From Lachnospiraceae bacterium AC3007 (GTDB lineage Bacteria; Bacillota; Clostridia; Lachnospirales; Lachnospiraceae): a DNA stretch of 64,000 nt. The notes beneath the pieces were generated by a model. It saw only the letters and a program-made list of their open reading frames with translations. It made no database searches and was not told where the DNA came from. Below, in pieces: positions 33,643-43,849 of this stretch; the stretch's first letter is position 1, and every line of letters starts with the position of its first letter. The stretch is taken from contig KK211271.1 in assembly GCA_000621405.1 (NCBI GenBank), forward strand, positions 257,632 through 321,631, given 5' to 3'. The position numbers were made by a program, and so were the translations under genes.

Positions 33643-35730
33643 CTATAAAAGATACGCATACTTGCCGAGCAGATCAGCCGTAAACGAGACGGATGAAGCC
33701 TTACCCAGCTCGAGCCTGACCGCGTGTATAAGATGAGCCATGGACAGGATCTCATCCCGTCCCGCGGCATACGCGCACGCATTAAGGAATACGGTTTTGA
33801 TCATGCTGCCGGTAAAGGTATCAAACTGCGACGAAAGATAATCCATGTCCAGATCCTCATGCGGCAGGCCTTCCGGAATACAGCTCTCCCATATCTCGCG
33901 CCTCAGACTCTCGTCGGGATTTTCAAAACGCACCACATATCTGATACGGCGAAGAAAGGCCGGATCGATATTGCTCATGATATTGGTCGCCATGATGACG
34001 ATACCGTCATACGCCTCTATCCGTTGCAGAAGATACGAGATCTCAGTATTGGCATACCGGTCCTTCGAATCATGCACCTCGCTCCTTACCCCGAAGAGCG
34101 CGTCAGCCTCATCAAAAAAGAGCACGGAATCCGTCTTTTCGGCAAACAAAAAACCCTTTTCCAGATTTTTCTCTGTTTCACCTATATACTTGTCGACTAT
34201 GCTCGACAGATTCACCTGATACAGAGGAAGCGAGAGTTCTCCCGCAATGGCGTTCGCCGTCATGGTCTTGCCGGTGCCGGGAGGTCCCGACAGCAGCAGC
34301 GATACAGAGCGGCCATAGGGGTAGTTTTGGCGAAGCTTCCAGCTGTCCAATATCACGGGACTCTTCCGTATACCCTCGATGGCGTCATTCAGGACTGCCC
34401 TGATCTGTGGCTTGACCTTGACGTCATCAAGATGCAGCGAGGGATAGAGCACACGACCCACGCTCCTGCTCTCCCCGGCCTCTGCCCGCTCGATACAGAG
34501 CCTTGCGAAAAGAGCCTCCTCTCCGGCGCCTATATCGGTCGTCTGCGGCATACGCTCCGCAAAGCCCCGGATCATAAGTGATATCTCGCTGGGACTCAGT
34601 CTGTAACGCATGGCAAATCTGTCTGCTTCAAGCGTCAGCCCGCCAAGCTTTGCAAAACCCTCCCACAGTCTTCTGCGATCTTCATAGTCTGTCTCCTCCG
34701 GCAGTTCCAGCAGGAGACATTCGTTGGGTAGCTGCGGATCAAGGATCGCCCTCCTCATATCCGAGCAAAGGATCAGCGATATCCCGGCGTCAGTGATGGG
34801 CGTAAAGAAGATCCGGCCCAATGCTTCCTGATCCAGGCGGCTCTTCTCGCTCTCTTCCACGCCTCCGGTCATGAAATACTCCGTGATCCCGTAGAAGCAG
34901 ACAGCGGCATCGTCAAAGACCGCCTCGCGTATCAGTGCTGCCTTCAGGGATTCAAGTCCGTCCCGTCCCGCTTTACGGAAAAAATCCGATATGTTCACAA
35001 AGAGAACTCTCATGGATAGATTTTTAGCTATGTGCTTTACCAGAAAACGTCTGCCTCCCTTTCCGGAAAGCTGGAGGATCCTTCCCTCTCCCGGCCGGTC
35101 TCCCTCATTTCCCAGAAAGGCCGTCCCTGCACTGATGAGTTCCTCGTGAACAAATGCCTCATGCAGCTTATCTCCGTCACGTCCGGGATCAAAGCAGAAC
35201 GTAAACTCCGTAAGCAGAGGATTCATCTCATCACTTCCGAAAAGATATCCGAAGACCCTCTCATCTATCCTGAGTTCGGCATACTGCATCGGTGATGCCG
35301 CAGGATCCACATAGCATATCTTTCCTGCATGAAATATGCAGCGCTCTATCTCCTCAACCCCGGGAAAAGGCACCCCCTCAAGCAGAAAGGCAAGATGAAG
35401 GTTCACTGAATAACCGAAATACTCCGTAAGGTACGCTCCGAATTCCGGGAAAGAAAACAGGGCAAGGGATAGCTCCAAAAAAGACTGCATGACGTCCAGA
35501 TCCCCCAAAAGATGCAGCACTCTTCTGTAGCGTACTACCCTTATATCCGGCTCATCCTTATCCTCACTCGCAAGCGCCTGCGCCCAGGACTTCATATCTC
35601 CGTCTGTAAGGAGCGAAACAAAGGAAGAGAGAGACGGGTACTTCTTAAGACTTCTTCTCACCCCGGTACTCTCCAGATACCGGTCGCATCTTAATATTAT
35701 AAGTGCTATGGCTGTCTCGGGAAATGTCAT
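33643..35730 (-). CDS. AAA+ ATPase of the contractile-injection-system type (Afp15/PVC15-like)
   Basis: A 695-residue protein with a helical N-terminal region, a degenerate AAA-like half (LSGKGGRRFLVKHIA at about 220, lacking a normal P-loop) and a complete C-terminal AAA+ domain: Walker A GPPGTGKT (482-489), Walker B VLFFDEAD (536-543), sensor IMATN and the arginine-finger region RRIRYVVRF. The double-domain layout is that of the ATPases encoded in extracellular contractile injection system clusters. No sheath, tube, spike or baseplate gene is seen on either side within this window, so the ATPase is an orphan here. Confidence 0.75.
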   Translation of the reverse strand: MTFPETAIALIILRCDRYLESTGVRRSLKKYPSLSSFVSLLTDGDMKSWAQALASEDKDEPDIRVVRYRRVLHLLGDLDVMQSFLELSLALFSFPEFGAYLTEYFGYSVNLHLAFLLEGVPFPGVEEIERCIFHAGKICYVDPAASPMQYAELRIDERVFGYLFGSDEMNPLLTEFTFCFDPGRDGDKLHEAFVHEELISAGTAFLGNEGDRPGEGRILQLSGKGGRRFLVKHIAKNLSMRVLFVNISDFFRKAGRDGLESLKAALIREAVFDDAAVCFYGITEYFMTGGVEESEKSRLDQEALGRIFFTPITDAGISLILCSDMRRAILDPQLPNECLLLELPEETDYEDRRRLWEGFAKLGGLTLEADRFAMRYRLSPSEISLMIRGFAERMPQTTDIGAGEEALFARLCIERAEAGESRSVGRVLYPSLHLDDVKVKPQIRAVLNDAIEGIRKSPVILDSWKLRQNYPYGRSVSLLLSGPPGTGKTMTANAIAGELSLPLYQVNLSSIVDKYIGETEKNLEKGFLFAEKTDSVLFFDEADALFGVRSEVHDSKDRYANTEISYLLQRIEAYDGIVIMATNIMSNIDPAFLRRIRYVVRFENPDESLRREIWESCIPEGLPHEDLDMDYLSSQFDTFTGSMIKTVFLNACAYAAGRDEILSMAHLIHAVRLELGKASSVSFTADLLGKYAYLL

Positions 35731-35844
35731 CTTAACCCCCCGTCCTTATCCCGTGATGGATCTTCTAAGCACTGCGCGCCATCCGCTGCCCGGATAACGC
35801 CGTGCTAAGCAGGTTGCATGTTCGGGCATATTACTTACTTTTTC

Positions 35845-37080
35845 TTACAGCGGATATTTGTCCGTAAGTGTCTTAACTATATCTCTTGCGGGAGCGACTC
35901 CGTCCTCTTTCTGTTTCACTACAAGAGAGATCGCCTCTGCAACCTTGTCCATATCCTCGGTATTGAATCCGCGGGTAGTGACTGCAGGTGTTCCGAGCCT
36001 GATTCCGCTCGTTACGAAAGGCTTCTGGGGATCATTGGGTATCGTGTTCTTATTTGCCGTGATATGAGCCTCGTCAAGCCAGGCCTCGACCTCCTTGCCG
36101 GTAAGGCCCTGGGGCACAAGGTTCAGGAGCATGAGGTGATTGTCCGTACCGCCGGACACTATGGCAAGATCCCTGCCAAGCAGTCCCTTTGCGAGCGCCT
36201 GGGCATTGTCGATGATGTTACGCGCATATTCCTTGAAAGAAGGATCCAGCGCCTCCTTGAAACATACAGCCTTCGCCGCTATCACATGCATCAGCGGACC
36301 GCCCTGTATACCCGGGAATATGGCCTTGTTGAAGTTGAACTTGTCGGCAGCCTCCTGATTGCAGAGGATCAGTCCTCCTCTGGGGCCTCTCAATGTCTTG
36401 TGGGTGGTCGTCGTCACGACATCAGCTATGCCTATGGGGCTCGGATGATAACCTCCTGCCACAAGACCCGCGATATGAGCCATATCTACCATGAGGTAGG
36501 CTCCGACCTCGTCGGCGATCTCTCTGAACTTCTTGAAATCTATCGTGCGCGCATATGCGGATGCGCCGGCCACTATGAGCTTGGGCTTGCACTCTTTGGC
36601 GATGCGACGCACCTCATCATAGTCGATGAAGCCTTCGTCATTGACGCCGTAAGGCACGCAGTTGAAATACTTGCCGCTGAAATTGACCGGTGAACCGTGT
36701 GAGAGATGTCCGCCCTGATCGAGGTTCATGCCCATAAAGGTATCGCCCGGAGTCATCATCGCAAAGAATACCGCCATGTTGGCCTGAGCGCCGGAGTGCG
36801 GCTGCACGTTGGCATAATCACAGCCGAAGAGCTTCTTGGCCCTCTCTCTGGCTATGTCCTCGACCACGTCCACGCACTGGCATCCGCCGTAGTATCTCTT
36901 TCCGGGATAACCCTCTGCGTACTTGTTGGTCAGAGGACTTCCCATTGCAGCCATGACTGCCTTGGATACCCAGTTTTCCGAGGCTATGAGCTCGATATGG
37001 TCATTCTGCCTCTGCTGCTCTGCTTTGATCGCATCAGCGATCTCGCTGTCCGCCGTGCGTATCTCATCAAATGAATACAT
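35845..37080 (-). CDS. glyA: serine hydroxymethyltransferase
   Basis: A 411-residue PLP enzyme of normal length. The PLP lysine is in [13 protein letters not shown]; other hallmarks are ASENWVS, the [11 protein letters not shown] loop and PHSGAQAN. It interconverts serine and glycine with tetrahydrofolate. A single-gene unit with short flanks; no THF or glycine riboswitch is apparent in the 64-bp upstream spacer. Confidence 0.97.
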   Translation of the reverse strand: MYSFDEIRTADSEIADAIKAEQQRQNDHIELIASENWVSKAVMAAMGSPLTNKYAEGYPGKRYYGGCQCVDVVEDIARERAKKLFGCDYANVQPHSGAQANMAVFFAMMTPGDTFMGMNLDQGGHLSHGSPVNFSGKYFNCVPYGVNDEGFIDYDEVRRIAKECKPKLIVAGASAYARTIDFKKFREIADEVGAYLMVDMAHIAGLVAGGYHPSPIGIADVVTTTTHKTLRGPRGGLILCNQEAADKFNFNKAIFPGIQGGPLMHVIAAKAVCFKEALDPSFKEYARNIIDNAQALAKGLLGRDLAIVSGGTDNHLMLLNLVPQGLTGKEVEAWLDEAHITANKNTIPNDPQKPFVTSGIRLGTPAVTTRGFNTEDMDKVAEAISLVVKQKEDGVAPARDIVKTLTDKYPL

Positions 37081-37144
37081 CTCCTACCTCCTGTTGAATA
37101 TTAGTTTGATAATATCATCATCCGCCGGTCGGCCCGCCGGATGT

Positions 37145-38170
37145 TCAATTCATCCATTTAAAATCCCCGTCATCCTCGTAATCCCGGGCGCCATAGCCAT
37201 AATCATCGGCCCCGTCCTCATCATATCTGTAATCGTTGTAATCCTCATCATATCCGCCATCCCGGTAGCTTCGCTTCTGACGGCCGCTGTCTTCGTAGCC
37301 GCTGTCCTCGTATCCCGTCTCATGCAACAGCTCATCCTCCACGGCTGTCCTTGCATTCTTTGCGCTCCCCGCGATAAGGCTCAGCAGATGACTGTGATGA
37401 ATGATAAATACAGCCGCCAGCATGAAAAGATGCGTGTAAAAAACTCCCACAATATAATAATTGCGCTCCAGCAGGTATCCCGCTCCGAACCCGAAGATGC
37501 AGAGCACGGATGTCGAGACAAGTCCCATGATGAGCAGCGGCAGGTTTTTGAAGGCATTTACGATATTATGAAGGAAATCAGAGAAGGAAGCGTCGAAGTA
37601 TACGAAGCGTCCTATCATCAGTCCCAGATAATACATGACCACCGGGCTGTACTCGCTCTCATCCCCGATCTTATTGAGCCACACAAGGATAAGTATCGCG
37701 TAAAACATGCCTAAAAGCCTGATCGAAGCTTTTTCCTCCCTGGTGAGATTCTTAAGCGGTATGATCAGCTTGTCCAGTATGGTATTGAGCACACATGACA
37801 GGCAGATCAGGAGAAGAAGGACAAAATCCTTCCATTCGCCCCATATCATCATGAATGCTTCCAGTCCCGCATCCCCCATACTCCCGCTCTCAAGGCAGAG
37901 CGAATATATATGGTTCAGGATCACGTACGCGCTCGCAAAAGACATAACGGAGGTCGCCGATATCATCATCTCGTAGAACAGCTGCACCAGAGTATGCGTC
38001 CGGATATTGAACGCCTTTTTCTTCTCGCGCCTGTCCATTCCCGCTGTCGTGACAGCGGCTCCGCCGATGATCAGGGCCACGCACAGGATCATTGCTGCAA
38101 GGGATGCTGCAAGGAATAATATCTTTTCAATCATCCCGAAATCGGGATTGGTATATGCTTCAAGCGACAT
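37145..38170 (-). CDS. polytopic membrane protein with Tyr/Asp-rich tail
   Basis: A 341-residue protein with about seven to eight membrane helices up to residue 270, then a hydrophilic tail of 70 residues made mostly of Asp, Tyr, Gly and Arg (GYEDSGYEDSG repeats). I do not recognise the family. It is followed upstream by a family 2 glycosyltransferase 21 bp away, so a role in envelope glycan assembly is possible but only by context. Confidence 0.7.
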   Translation of the reverse strand: MSLEAYTNPDFGMIEKILFLAASLAAMILCVALIIGGAAVTTAGMDRREKKKAFNIRTHTLVQLFYEMMISATSVMSFASAYVILNHIYSLCLESGSMGDAGLEAFMMIWGEWKDFVLLLLICLSCVLNTILDKLIIPLKNLTREEKASIRLLGMFYAILILVWLNKIGDESEYSPVVMYYLGLMIGRFVYFDASFSDFLHNIVNAFKNLPLLIMGLVSTSVLCIFGFGAGYLLERNYYIVGVFYTHLFMLAAVFIIHHSHLLSLIAGSAKNARTAVEDELLHETGYEDSGYEDSGRQKRSYRDGGYDEDYNDYRYDEDGADDYGYGARDYEDDGDFKWMN

Positions 38171-38191
38171 ATCTCAACGGCACCTTTTCCC

Positions 38192-39208
38192 TTAATTAAA
38201 TCCCACGAGCATCTGTGCTATCTTATAGCCGCCCGTGCATATCTTTCTTCCGCCCTTGCCGGGAAGATTGATGGTCTCGCCTACCACGCTGTGACGAATA
38301 AGGAAATAAGTCTGCACATCCTTTGATCTTAAGTATTCCCAGAGCTGCTTTTTCTTTGCCAGCGACTCGGCATCTCCGGCCTTGATAAGGAAGATCGAGG
38401 AGATCACCATCATGATCTCGAGATAGTTCCTCATGTACTTCTTCAGCTTTCTGTTCTCGATCTTCGTGTCCCTGAAATAATCTATCATGAGCTTCGTGAC
38501 CTTGATCTGCTGATCTATGCGCGAGATCATGACGCTCTCATTAACGGACTGATCCTCCCTGCCGATGTAGTATCTGTAGAAATTCACGGGCAGATAATAG
38601 ATCGACTTCACGTAGGGAAGCGGCTCGAAGACATATATGTTGTCCACGTAGAAGGTATGGGAAGGAAGCTCCATTCCGCATTTCCTCAGGAGCTTGGTCC
38701 TGTAGATCACGGAGTGCATCAGGATGTAGCGGCCCTTCCTGAAATGCTTTGTGTCATCCCAGCTGACTATCTCCTCCACGGGAACCGAGGACTCATAATG
38801 CATGATCTTCTTGCGCTTAGCGCCCTCTTTGTCATATACGAAATTGCAGAGCATCATATCCAGGACTTCGTCTCCGCCCGTAACCTCGCGGAGCTTCTCC
38901 AGTACCTGCATGTAGGCGCTCTCATCCACCCTGTCATCGGAATCAACTACCTTGAAATAAAGACCTGTCGCGTTCTTTATCCCGGTATTGACGGCCTCGC
39001 CGTGTCCTCCGTTCTCCTGATGGATCGCCCTTATGATCCCGGGGTACTTTTCCTGATACTTGTCTGCCATATCTCCGGTGAGATCGCTGGAGCCGTCATC
39101 GATTATCAGTATCTCCACCTCATCCCCTCCGGGAAGCAGCGACTCTATACATCTCCCCATATAATCCTGCGAATTATAGCAGGGTACAGCAAATGTCAGC
39201 AGTTTCAT
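38192..39208 (-). CDS. family 2 glycosyltransferase
   Basis: A 338-residue GT-A enzyme. FAVPCYNSQDYM opens the nucleotide-binding fold, IIDDGSSD follows, and the catalytic DxD is VDSDDRVD. The C-terminal part is soluble and helical with no clear membrane segment. It transfers a sugar from a nucleotide donor to an unknown acceptor. Its start overlaps the stop of the 76-residue gene by 4 bp. Confidence 0.9.
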   Translation of the reverse strand: MKLLTFAVPCYNSQDYMGRCIESLLPGGDEVEILIIDDGSSDLTGDMADKYQEKYPGIIRAIHQENGGHGEAVNTGIKNATGLYFKVVDSDDRVDESAYMQVLEKLREVTGGDEVLDMMLCNFVYDKEGAKRKKIMHYESSVPVEEIVSWDDTKHFRKGRYILMHSVIYRTKLLRKCGMELPSHTFYVDNIYVFEPLPYVKSIYYLPVNFYRYYIGREDQSVNESVMISRIDQQIKVTKLMIDYFRDTKIENRKLKKYMRNYLEIMMVISSIFLIKAGDAESLAKKKQLWEYLRSKDVQTYFLIRHSVVGETINLPGKGGRKICTGGYKIAQMLVGFN

Positions 39209-39435
39209 TGTCTCATCCTCTTTCCGTCATATTGTATCTGAAGGGTAAGATAATCCCTTATCTGATCTATGCAGGACTCCTTTGAGGCGCTTCCTCTGGC
39301 GAGGGAAAGCGAAGCAGCCATCATGTTCACCACATGGTCATCCACTCTTTCCTTTATCTCTTCAAGAATCTGAAGCTTTTCCTCGTAATCATCTGCATCC
39401 AGAAATCTGAGCAGATCCTCATTCACTCCGTCCAT
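39205..39435 (-). CDS. small helical protein of unknown function
   Basis: A 76-residue, acidic, helical protein with no membrane segment and no family I know. ATG 39435 follows GGGGGAGAGAC and the stop overlaps the glycosyltransferase start (ATGA), so it is very likely translated and coupled to it. Confidence 0.7.
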   Translation of the reverse strand: MDGVNEDLLRFLDADDYEEKLQILEEIKERVDDHVVNMMAASLSLARGSASKESCIDQIRDYLTLQIQYDGKRMRQ

Positions 39436-39479
39436 TGTCTCTCCCCCATGCTACCGGCGCGCTCTCCCCGGATGTCCTT

Positions 39480-40475
39480 CTAGTCCATCCTGAGGCCCGC
39501 TGCCGTGTTGGTGATGATAAGTTCCACAGCAAGTCTGTCCTCGATCCTGCCCTGCTTTATCTCTCTGTCAGCTTTTACGCAGGAATCGATGACGCTTATC
39601 ATCCTGCTCCGGCTGTATTTCTGACCCTGGCGTATGTATTTCTTGACGAGCCAGTCCTTAATGTCTGTCGTATCATGTATCCCGTTGATGTCCAGGCCTT
39701 TTTTGTTCAGGTCCCAGACCATCAGCATGCTCCTGAAATGGCTCTCTATCCTGCCGAGCACGCTGTATGCGCTCTGCTTTTTGTCGCCGGCCATCTCGTA
39801 ATATATGCCGATTGCCTCGTCGAGCCTGTTGTCGGCTATCGCATCCATCATGGCGAAGATATTGAAGGACGGTGAGCGCGGGACCATAAGTATCACGTCA
39901 TCCTTAGTCACTGTCTCTCTGTCAAAAGCATAGGATGCAAGCTTTTTTATCTCCATATCGAGGGGTGTCATCTCGTCGCCGACCCGGTCGACAAGGGCTT
40001 CGACGGCATCCGCGTCGACACCTTTGCCCTGCCTCTTAAAATCCGCCCTGATCCAGCGCCTTAAGAGATCATCCTTGAATCTCTCCGCCGGGGCATCATA
40101 TCCGTTCTTATGCGCAGCAATATAGCTCTTCCCGCGCTTATCGACATCCTCTTCATCAAATATGATGACCGTTGTCCCGGAAGGATCATCGATGTACTCT
40201 GCGATCTCCTCGGTGCTTTTCTTAAAGAAGCCGGAATCCTTCACATGTATCACCCGCTTCTCGGCCATGAAAGGAAGAGTCACTGCAAGCGAGATGACCT
40301 CTTCAGGATCCGTGGAATCCCCGGAAAAATGCGCAAAGTTGAGATTGTCCCCGGGGGCTACGAGGGCTTTTATCAGCTGGTTCCTGTAGTTTTCCCGAAG
40401 GTACGGCTCGTCGCCGTATATGAGATACACAGGAGCGAAATCATTATTCTTTACATCTTCCGATATATTTCTCAT
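39480..40475 (-). CDS. holA: DNA polymerase III delta subunit
   Basis: A 331-residue clamp-loader delta subunit: the N-terminal PVYLIYGDEPYLRENY, the middle AVTLPFMAEKRVIHVKD and the C-terminal region with INGIHDTTDIKDWLVKKY are typical. It opens the beta sliding clamp. I use ATG 40475 (MRNISEDV); the frame is open to 40520 with no better ribosome binding site, so the start is uncertain by up to 15 codons. Confidence 0.9.
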   Translation of the reverse strand: MRNISEDVKNNDFAPVYLIYGDEPYLRENYRNQLIKALVAPGDNLNFAHFSGDSTDPEEVISLAVTLPFMAEKRVIHVKDSGFFKKSTEEIAEYIDDPSGTTVIIFDEEDVDKRGKSYIAAHKNGYDAPAERFKDDLLRRWIRADFKRQGKGVDADAVEALVDRVGDEMTPLDMEIKKLASYAFDRETVTKDDVILMVPRSPSFNIFAMMDAIADNRLDEAIGIYYEMAGDKKQSAYSVLGRIESHFRSMLMVWDLNKKGLDINGIHDTTDIKDWLVKKYIRQGQKYSRSRMISVIDSCVKADREIKQGRIEDRLAVELIITNTAAGLRMD

Positions 40476-40786
40476 CCCTTGTTGTTCGTTATGGCCTCCG
40501 GCACGTACCATGTGTATCATCAGTTAATGCATTTGCTGCGGTTTTCGATGCTCGCCGGAAGATATATATTTTTCAGAGCAATAAGCACGTCGAACTTAGC
40601 GAAGGCGAGTGCCCTGGCCCGACTAAGCTGCGAAGCGCGTTACGAGGGCCGCTTGGGCACGAAGGCTGAGCTTAGTGAGATCGTAGCCGCGGTTGAAAAA
40701 TATATATCTTCCGGAGAGCCAATGACCAATGTCCATAAGTGGCACCTGCACTTTATACCTCATGCTGCCGGTCTTACCTTAAACTA
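40476..40786. other. 311-bp gene-free spacer between holA and the carboxypeptidase
   Basis: No coding sequence that I believe in. It holds the miniature foldback element listed at 40555-40714. The remaining flanks (40476-40554 and 40715-40786) show no clear promoter or terminator beyond short A/T-rich words. Confidence 0.7.
40555..40714. mobile_element. MITE-like element with 21-bp terminal inverted repeats
   Basis: The 21-bp arms 40555-40575 and 40694-40714 are perfect inverted repeats (ends CCGGAAGATATATA... and its complement). The 118 bp between them hold further pairings: GTGCCC-x2-GGCCC with GGGCC-x4-GGGCAC, and CTAAGC with GCTTAG, so the whole can fold into one branched hairpin. No ORF inside. 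This fits a miniature inverted-repeat element or a long structured RNA. No target-site duplication is obvious to me. Confidence 0.6.
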
Positions 40787-42106
40787 TCACTCCTCGCCTT
40801 CGATATCTCCGGTCTCTTCGACCACGTCATCGCCGGCGAGCGTCTTCTGATACAGTTCCGGATCGAATTCGCCCGTGTATATCTTTACGTGATCGTGTAT
40901 AGCGGTCCATCCGCCGTGGGCATAGCCCGTGCAGCAGATATAGCCGTTGCCGTCGTCGGACTTACCGTAACTTACGGCGCAGTTCAAGGACTCCTTCACA
41001 TAGCCTGTCTTGCCGCAGAGCACCACACCCGTAGCCTGCTTGTCCTCTATGCGGCGCAGGAACCAGTTCGAGACCAGTATCCCCTGCGGATGATACGACG
41101 TGGCTGTCGTGGTGTACGTATGCTGCGAGAGTATCTGGAGGCAGAGCGGATTGTTGATCGCCGCATTCATGATGACAGCCATGTCCGCCGCCGTGGTATA
41201 ATGCTCGTCATTATACAGTCCGACGCAGTTGGTGAAGTGCGATGTCTCCGACAGTCCGAGCTCATCCAGCTTCTCGTTCATCATCGCGACAAAGCTCTCC
41301 TGGTCGCCCGCCGTGTATTCCGCAAGTCCCATTGCAGCATCTGCCCCGGAAGGCAGGATGGTCCCGTAGAAAAGGTCTTCCACCCTGATGCGCTCTCCCG
41401 GCGAAAAGCCGACGTTCGAGCATCCGTTCTCATAGGAAAAGCCTTCTATCGCCTGAGTCATCGTGAAAATATCATCAAGATGCTGCTCACCTTGCAGGTG
41501 CTCTGCCGCGACCAGCACCGTCATGACCTTCGTCATCGAAGCCGGGTACATCTTCGTGTGGGAATTCTTTTCTTCCACGACCTTATTGTCCGAGATCGAG
41601 ATCAGGATCGCATATCCCGAATCCACGCCCGCAGCTACGCTCCTCGTGTCGGCATCGACCGTGGTATTGAGCTCCGGTACGCCCTCTCCCGTGGTAAGCG
41701 CGGCTGCTTCCTCTTCCTTTATCTTCTCGATCTCTTCTTCAGAGAGCTCCGTCATGGCAGGAGAGGAGCTGTCTTGATTTATGTCAACCTCTTCGCCTTC
41801 CTCGTACAGTTCTTCCCGGGGATCTTCCCCATCGCTCTCTTCCGCGAGCTTCTCGACCTTAGATACTATCTCGGCGGTCTTGTCCGCAGCCGTAGCCCTT
41901 TTGTGCTTTCCCACTGCGATGAACACTATCACGGCGATAACAATGAGGATAGTGGCACCCGCAGCCGCTCCCGCTATGATCATGTATCTGCGAAGCTTTT
42001 TTTCTCTTTCCCGCTGCTGCCTTAAATGCTCCTCGCGCCTTGCGTTCCTCTGTCTTCGCCTCTCCTCGTATTCTTCAGTTTCTTTATCAAAAAAAAGATC
42101 TGACAT
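40787..42106 (-). CDS. D-alanyl-D-alanine carboxypeptidase, peptidase S11 type
   Basis: A 439-residue penicillin-binding-type protein. A long charged cytoplasmic N terminus (1-40), one membrane helix (41-66), an acidic linker and the S11 domain: Ser190-x-x-Lys193 (PASMTKV), SGA in place of the usual SxN (PSGADAA) and KTG (CGKTGYV). The inverted topology, a type II anchor instead of a cleaved signal and C-terminal amphipathic helix, differs from DacA. It trims pentapeptide stems of peptidoglycan. Confidence 0.88.
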   Translation of the reverse strand: MSDLFFDKETEEYEERRRQRNARREEHLRQQREREKKLRRYMIIAGAAAGATILIVIAVIVFIAVGKHKRATAADKTAEIVSKVEKLAEESDGEDPREELYEEGEEVDINQDSSSPAMTELSEEEIEKIKEEEAAALTTGEGVPELNTTVDADTRSVAAGVDSGYAILISISDNKVVEEKNSHTKMYPASMTKVMTVLVAAEHLQGEQHLDDIFTMTQAIEGFSYENGCSNVGFSPGERIRVEDLFYGTILPSGADAAMGLAEYTAGDQESFVAMMNEKLDELGLSETSHFTNCVGLYNDEHYTTAADMAVIMNAAINNPLCLQILSQHTYTTTATSYHPQGILVSNWFLRRIEDKQATGVVLCGKTGYVKESLNCAVSYGKSDDGNGYICCTGYAHGGWTAIHDHVKIYTGEFDPELYQKTLAGDDVVEETGDIEGEE

Positions 42107-42151
42107 CTGTCGTTATATGATCCGGTAAAACCCGTAAATTGTAATAATAAA

Positions 42152-42183
42152 GTAAGCTGCGACAAACTTTTGCCACAGCTTAC
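42152..42183 (-). terminator. terminator of the AGCS symporter gene
   Basis: Stem GTAAGCTG (42152-42159) with CAGCTTAC (42176-42183), followed on the minus strand by TTTATTATTAC, 40 bp past the stop codon. Confidence 0.7.
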
Positions 42184-42222
42184 CATTTTACCATATATTA
42201 ATGAAAATAAAAATCTAAACTC

Positions 42223-43758
42223 TTAATCCTCTCCGGCCTTGACCTTAGGGGTGAATTCCTTCTGGATGCCCTCATCATATGAGAGAATGGGGTCTATATC
42301 CTTGCCGTGGATCTTCCTGTCCACGTAGTTGTCCGTGATCTTGATGATGAGCGGAGTCAGTGAGAGCACGCCGATAAGGTTGGGGATCATCATGAGACCG
42401 TTGAAGGTATCGGAGATATCCCATGCAAGCGAGGATGTCATCACTGCGCCCGAGATCATGAGCAGCACGAAGATGACCCTGTAGACCCTGGCTCCTGCCA
42501 CGCCGAAGAGGTACTCCACTGCCTTGGAGCCGTAATGAGACCAGCCCAGCACCGTGGTGAAAGCAAATAAGAGCACCGCCAGCGCCACGAACCATTCGCC
42601 CGGCTTGCCGAATATATTACCGAAGGCCTTTGCGACAAGAGTCGCATCATCTGTGCCTTCCTTTACAAGTCCTGTAGTAAGATCTATGGCTCCCGAAGAG
42701 AGCACCACGATGGCCGTCATCGTACATACGACCATGGTATCAGCGAAGACTTCGAATATTCCCCAGAGGCCCTGCTTTACAGGCTCCTTGACGTTGGAAT
42801 TCGAATGAACCATGACGGAGGATCCGAGTCCGGCCTCGTTTGAGAAGACGCCCCTCTTACATCCCTGTGTTATAACCTGGGATATCGCGACTCCGGCTGC
42901 TCCGCCTGCCACGGCCTTGATGCCGAATGCAAACTTGAAGATAGCTGCGAACATGGCTCCGACACTTCCGATGTGTACTATCATGACTATCAGTGATCCG
43001 ATGACATATGCGACCGCCATGAAGGGGACCACGCGCTCAGCAAAAGCCGCTATCCTCTGAAGGCCGCCGATGATGACGAATCCGCCGACGATCATGAGGC
43101 AGATGCCTATCGCCCAGTTCACGAACGACACGCCTGCGATATCAGACGCCTGTATATTTGAGAAGAACGCCGACTTGATGTTCAGGGTTATCTTATTGAT
43201 CTGTCCCATATTACCGATACCGAAGGAAGCGAGTATCGCAAATATCGCAAAGAGTCCGGCAAGGAACGATCCTATCTTCTTGCAGCCTTTGTATGAGCCG
43301 AGACCGTCCTTGAGATAATACATGGCGCCGCCTGACCACTCGCCCTCAGTATTCCTTCTGCGGAAGTATATACCCAGGATATTCTCGGAATAATTGGTCA
43401 TCATGCCGAGGAATGCAGCGATCCACATCCAGAAGACCGCTCCGGGACCGCCTATGCAGATGGCGGCGGACACGCCCGCGATGTTACCGGTACCGATGGT
43501 CGCAGCAAGTGCCGTGCACAGAGCCTGGAACTGGGATACCGATCCCGACTTCTTGCCCTGCTTCTTATGGGTATCCTTGCTGAAGACGGATCCGATCGTC
43601 TTGACCCACCAGTGCTTAAGATGCGTGATCTGGAAGAATCTGGTGATGATCGTGGTCACAAGTCCCGTTCCAAGCAGAAGGAACAGTCCTATCCTGACCC
43701 ACACAAACCCGTTTACAGCGTCATTAACCGATGTCAACGTCTCAATAAAGCTGTTCAT
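42223..43758 (-). CDS. alanine/glycine:cation symporter (AGCS family)
   Basis: A 511-residue membrane protein with about eleven helices. Signature blocks: ALCTALAATIGTGNIAGV, SNEAGLGSS and GWSHYGSKAVEYLFG. It imports alanine or glycine with Na+ or H+. I prefer ATG 43758 over the in-frame ATG two codons upstream, because AAAGGAA lies at the right distance. The leader has a TTGACA promoter overlapped by a perfect dyad and an imperfect hairpin followed by TTTT, so expression is probably controlled. Confidence 0.92.
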   Translation of the reverse strand: MNSFIETLTSVNDAVNGFVWVRIGLFLLLGTGLVTTIITRFFQITHLKHWWVKTIGSVFSKDTHKKQGKKSGSVSQFQALCTALAATIGTGNIAGVSAAICIGGPGAVFWMWIAAFLGMMTNYSENILGIYFRRRNTEGEWSGGAMYYLKDGLGSYKGCKKIGSFLAGLFAIFAILASFGIGNMGQINKITLNIKSAFFSNIQASDIAGVSFVNWAIGICLMIVGGFVIIGGLQRIAAFAERVVPFMAVAYVIGSLIVMIVHIGSVGAMFAAIFKFAFGIKAVAGGAAGVAISQVITQGCKRGVFSNEAGLGSSVMVHSNSNVKEPVKQGLWGIFEVFADTMVVCTMTAIVVLSSGAIDLTTGLVKEGTDDATLVAKAFGNIFGKPGEWFVALAVLLFAFTTVLGWSHYGSKAVEYLFGVAGARVYRVIFVLLMISGAVMTSSLAWDISDTFNGLMMIPNLIGVLSLTPLIIKITDNYVDRKIHGKDIDPILSYDEGIQKEFTPKVKAGED

Positions 43759-43849
43759 ATGCATTTCCTTTCATGGTTTTGCGTTGCCTGCAGCGCTTAC
43801 TGCATTGAAAAGGGCCCACTCCCGCAGGATTGAGCCCCCTTGCTTACAA

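Noticed and set aside
33643-35730. Complete contractile injection system
   Set aside because: No sheath, tube, baseplate or spike gene flanks the ATPase within the window.
40739-42025. A 428-codon open frame on the plus strand
   Set aside because: Antisense to the S11 carboxypeptidase with intact SxxK and KTG motifs; composition is that of reversed coding DNA.
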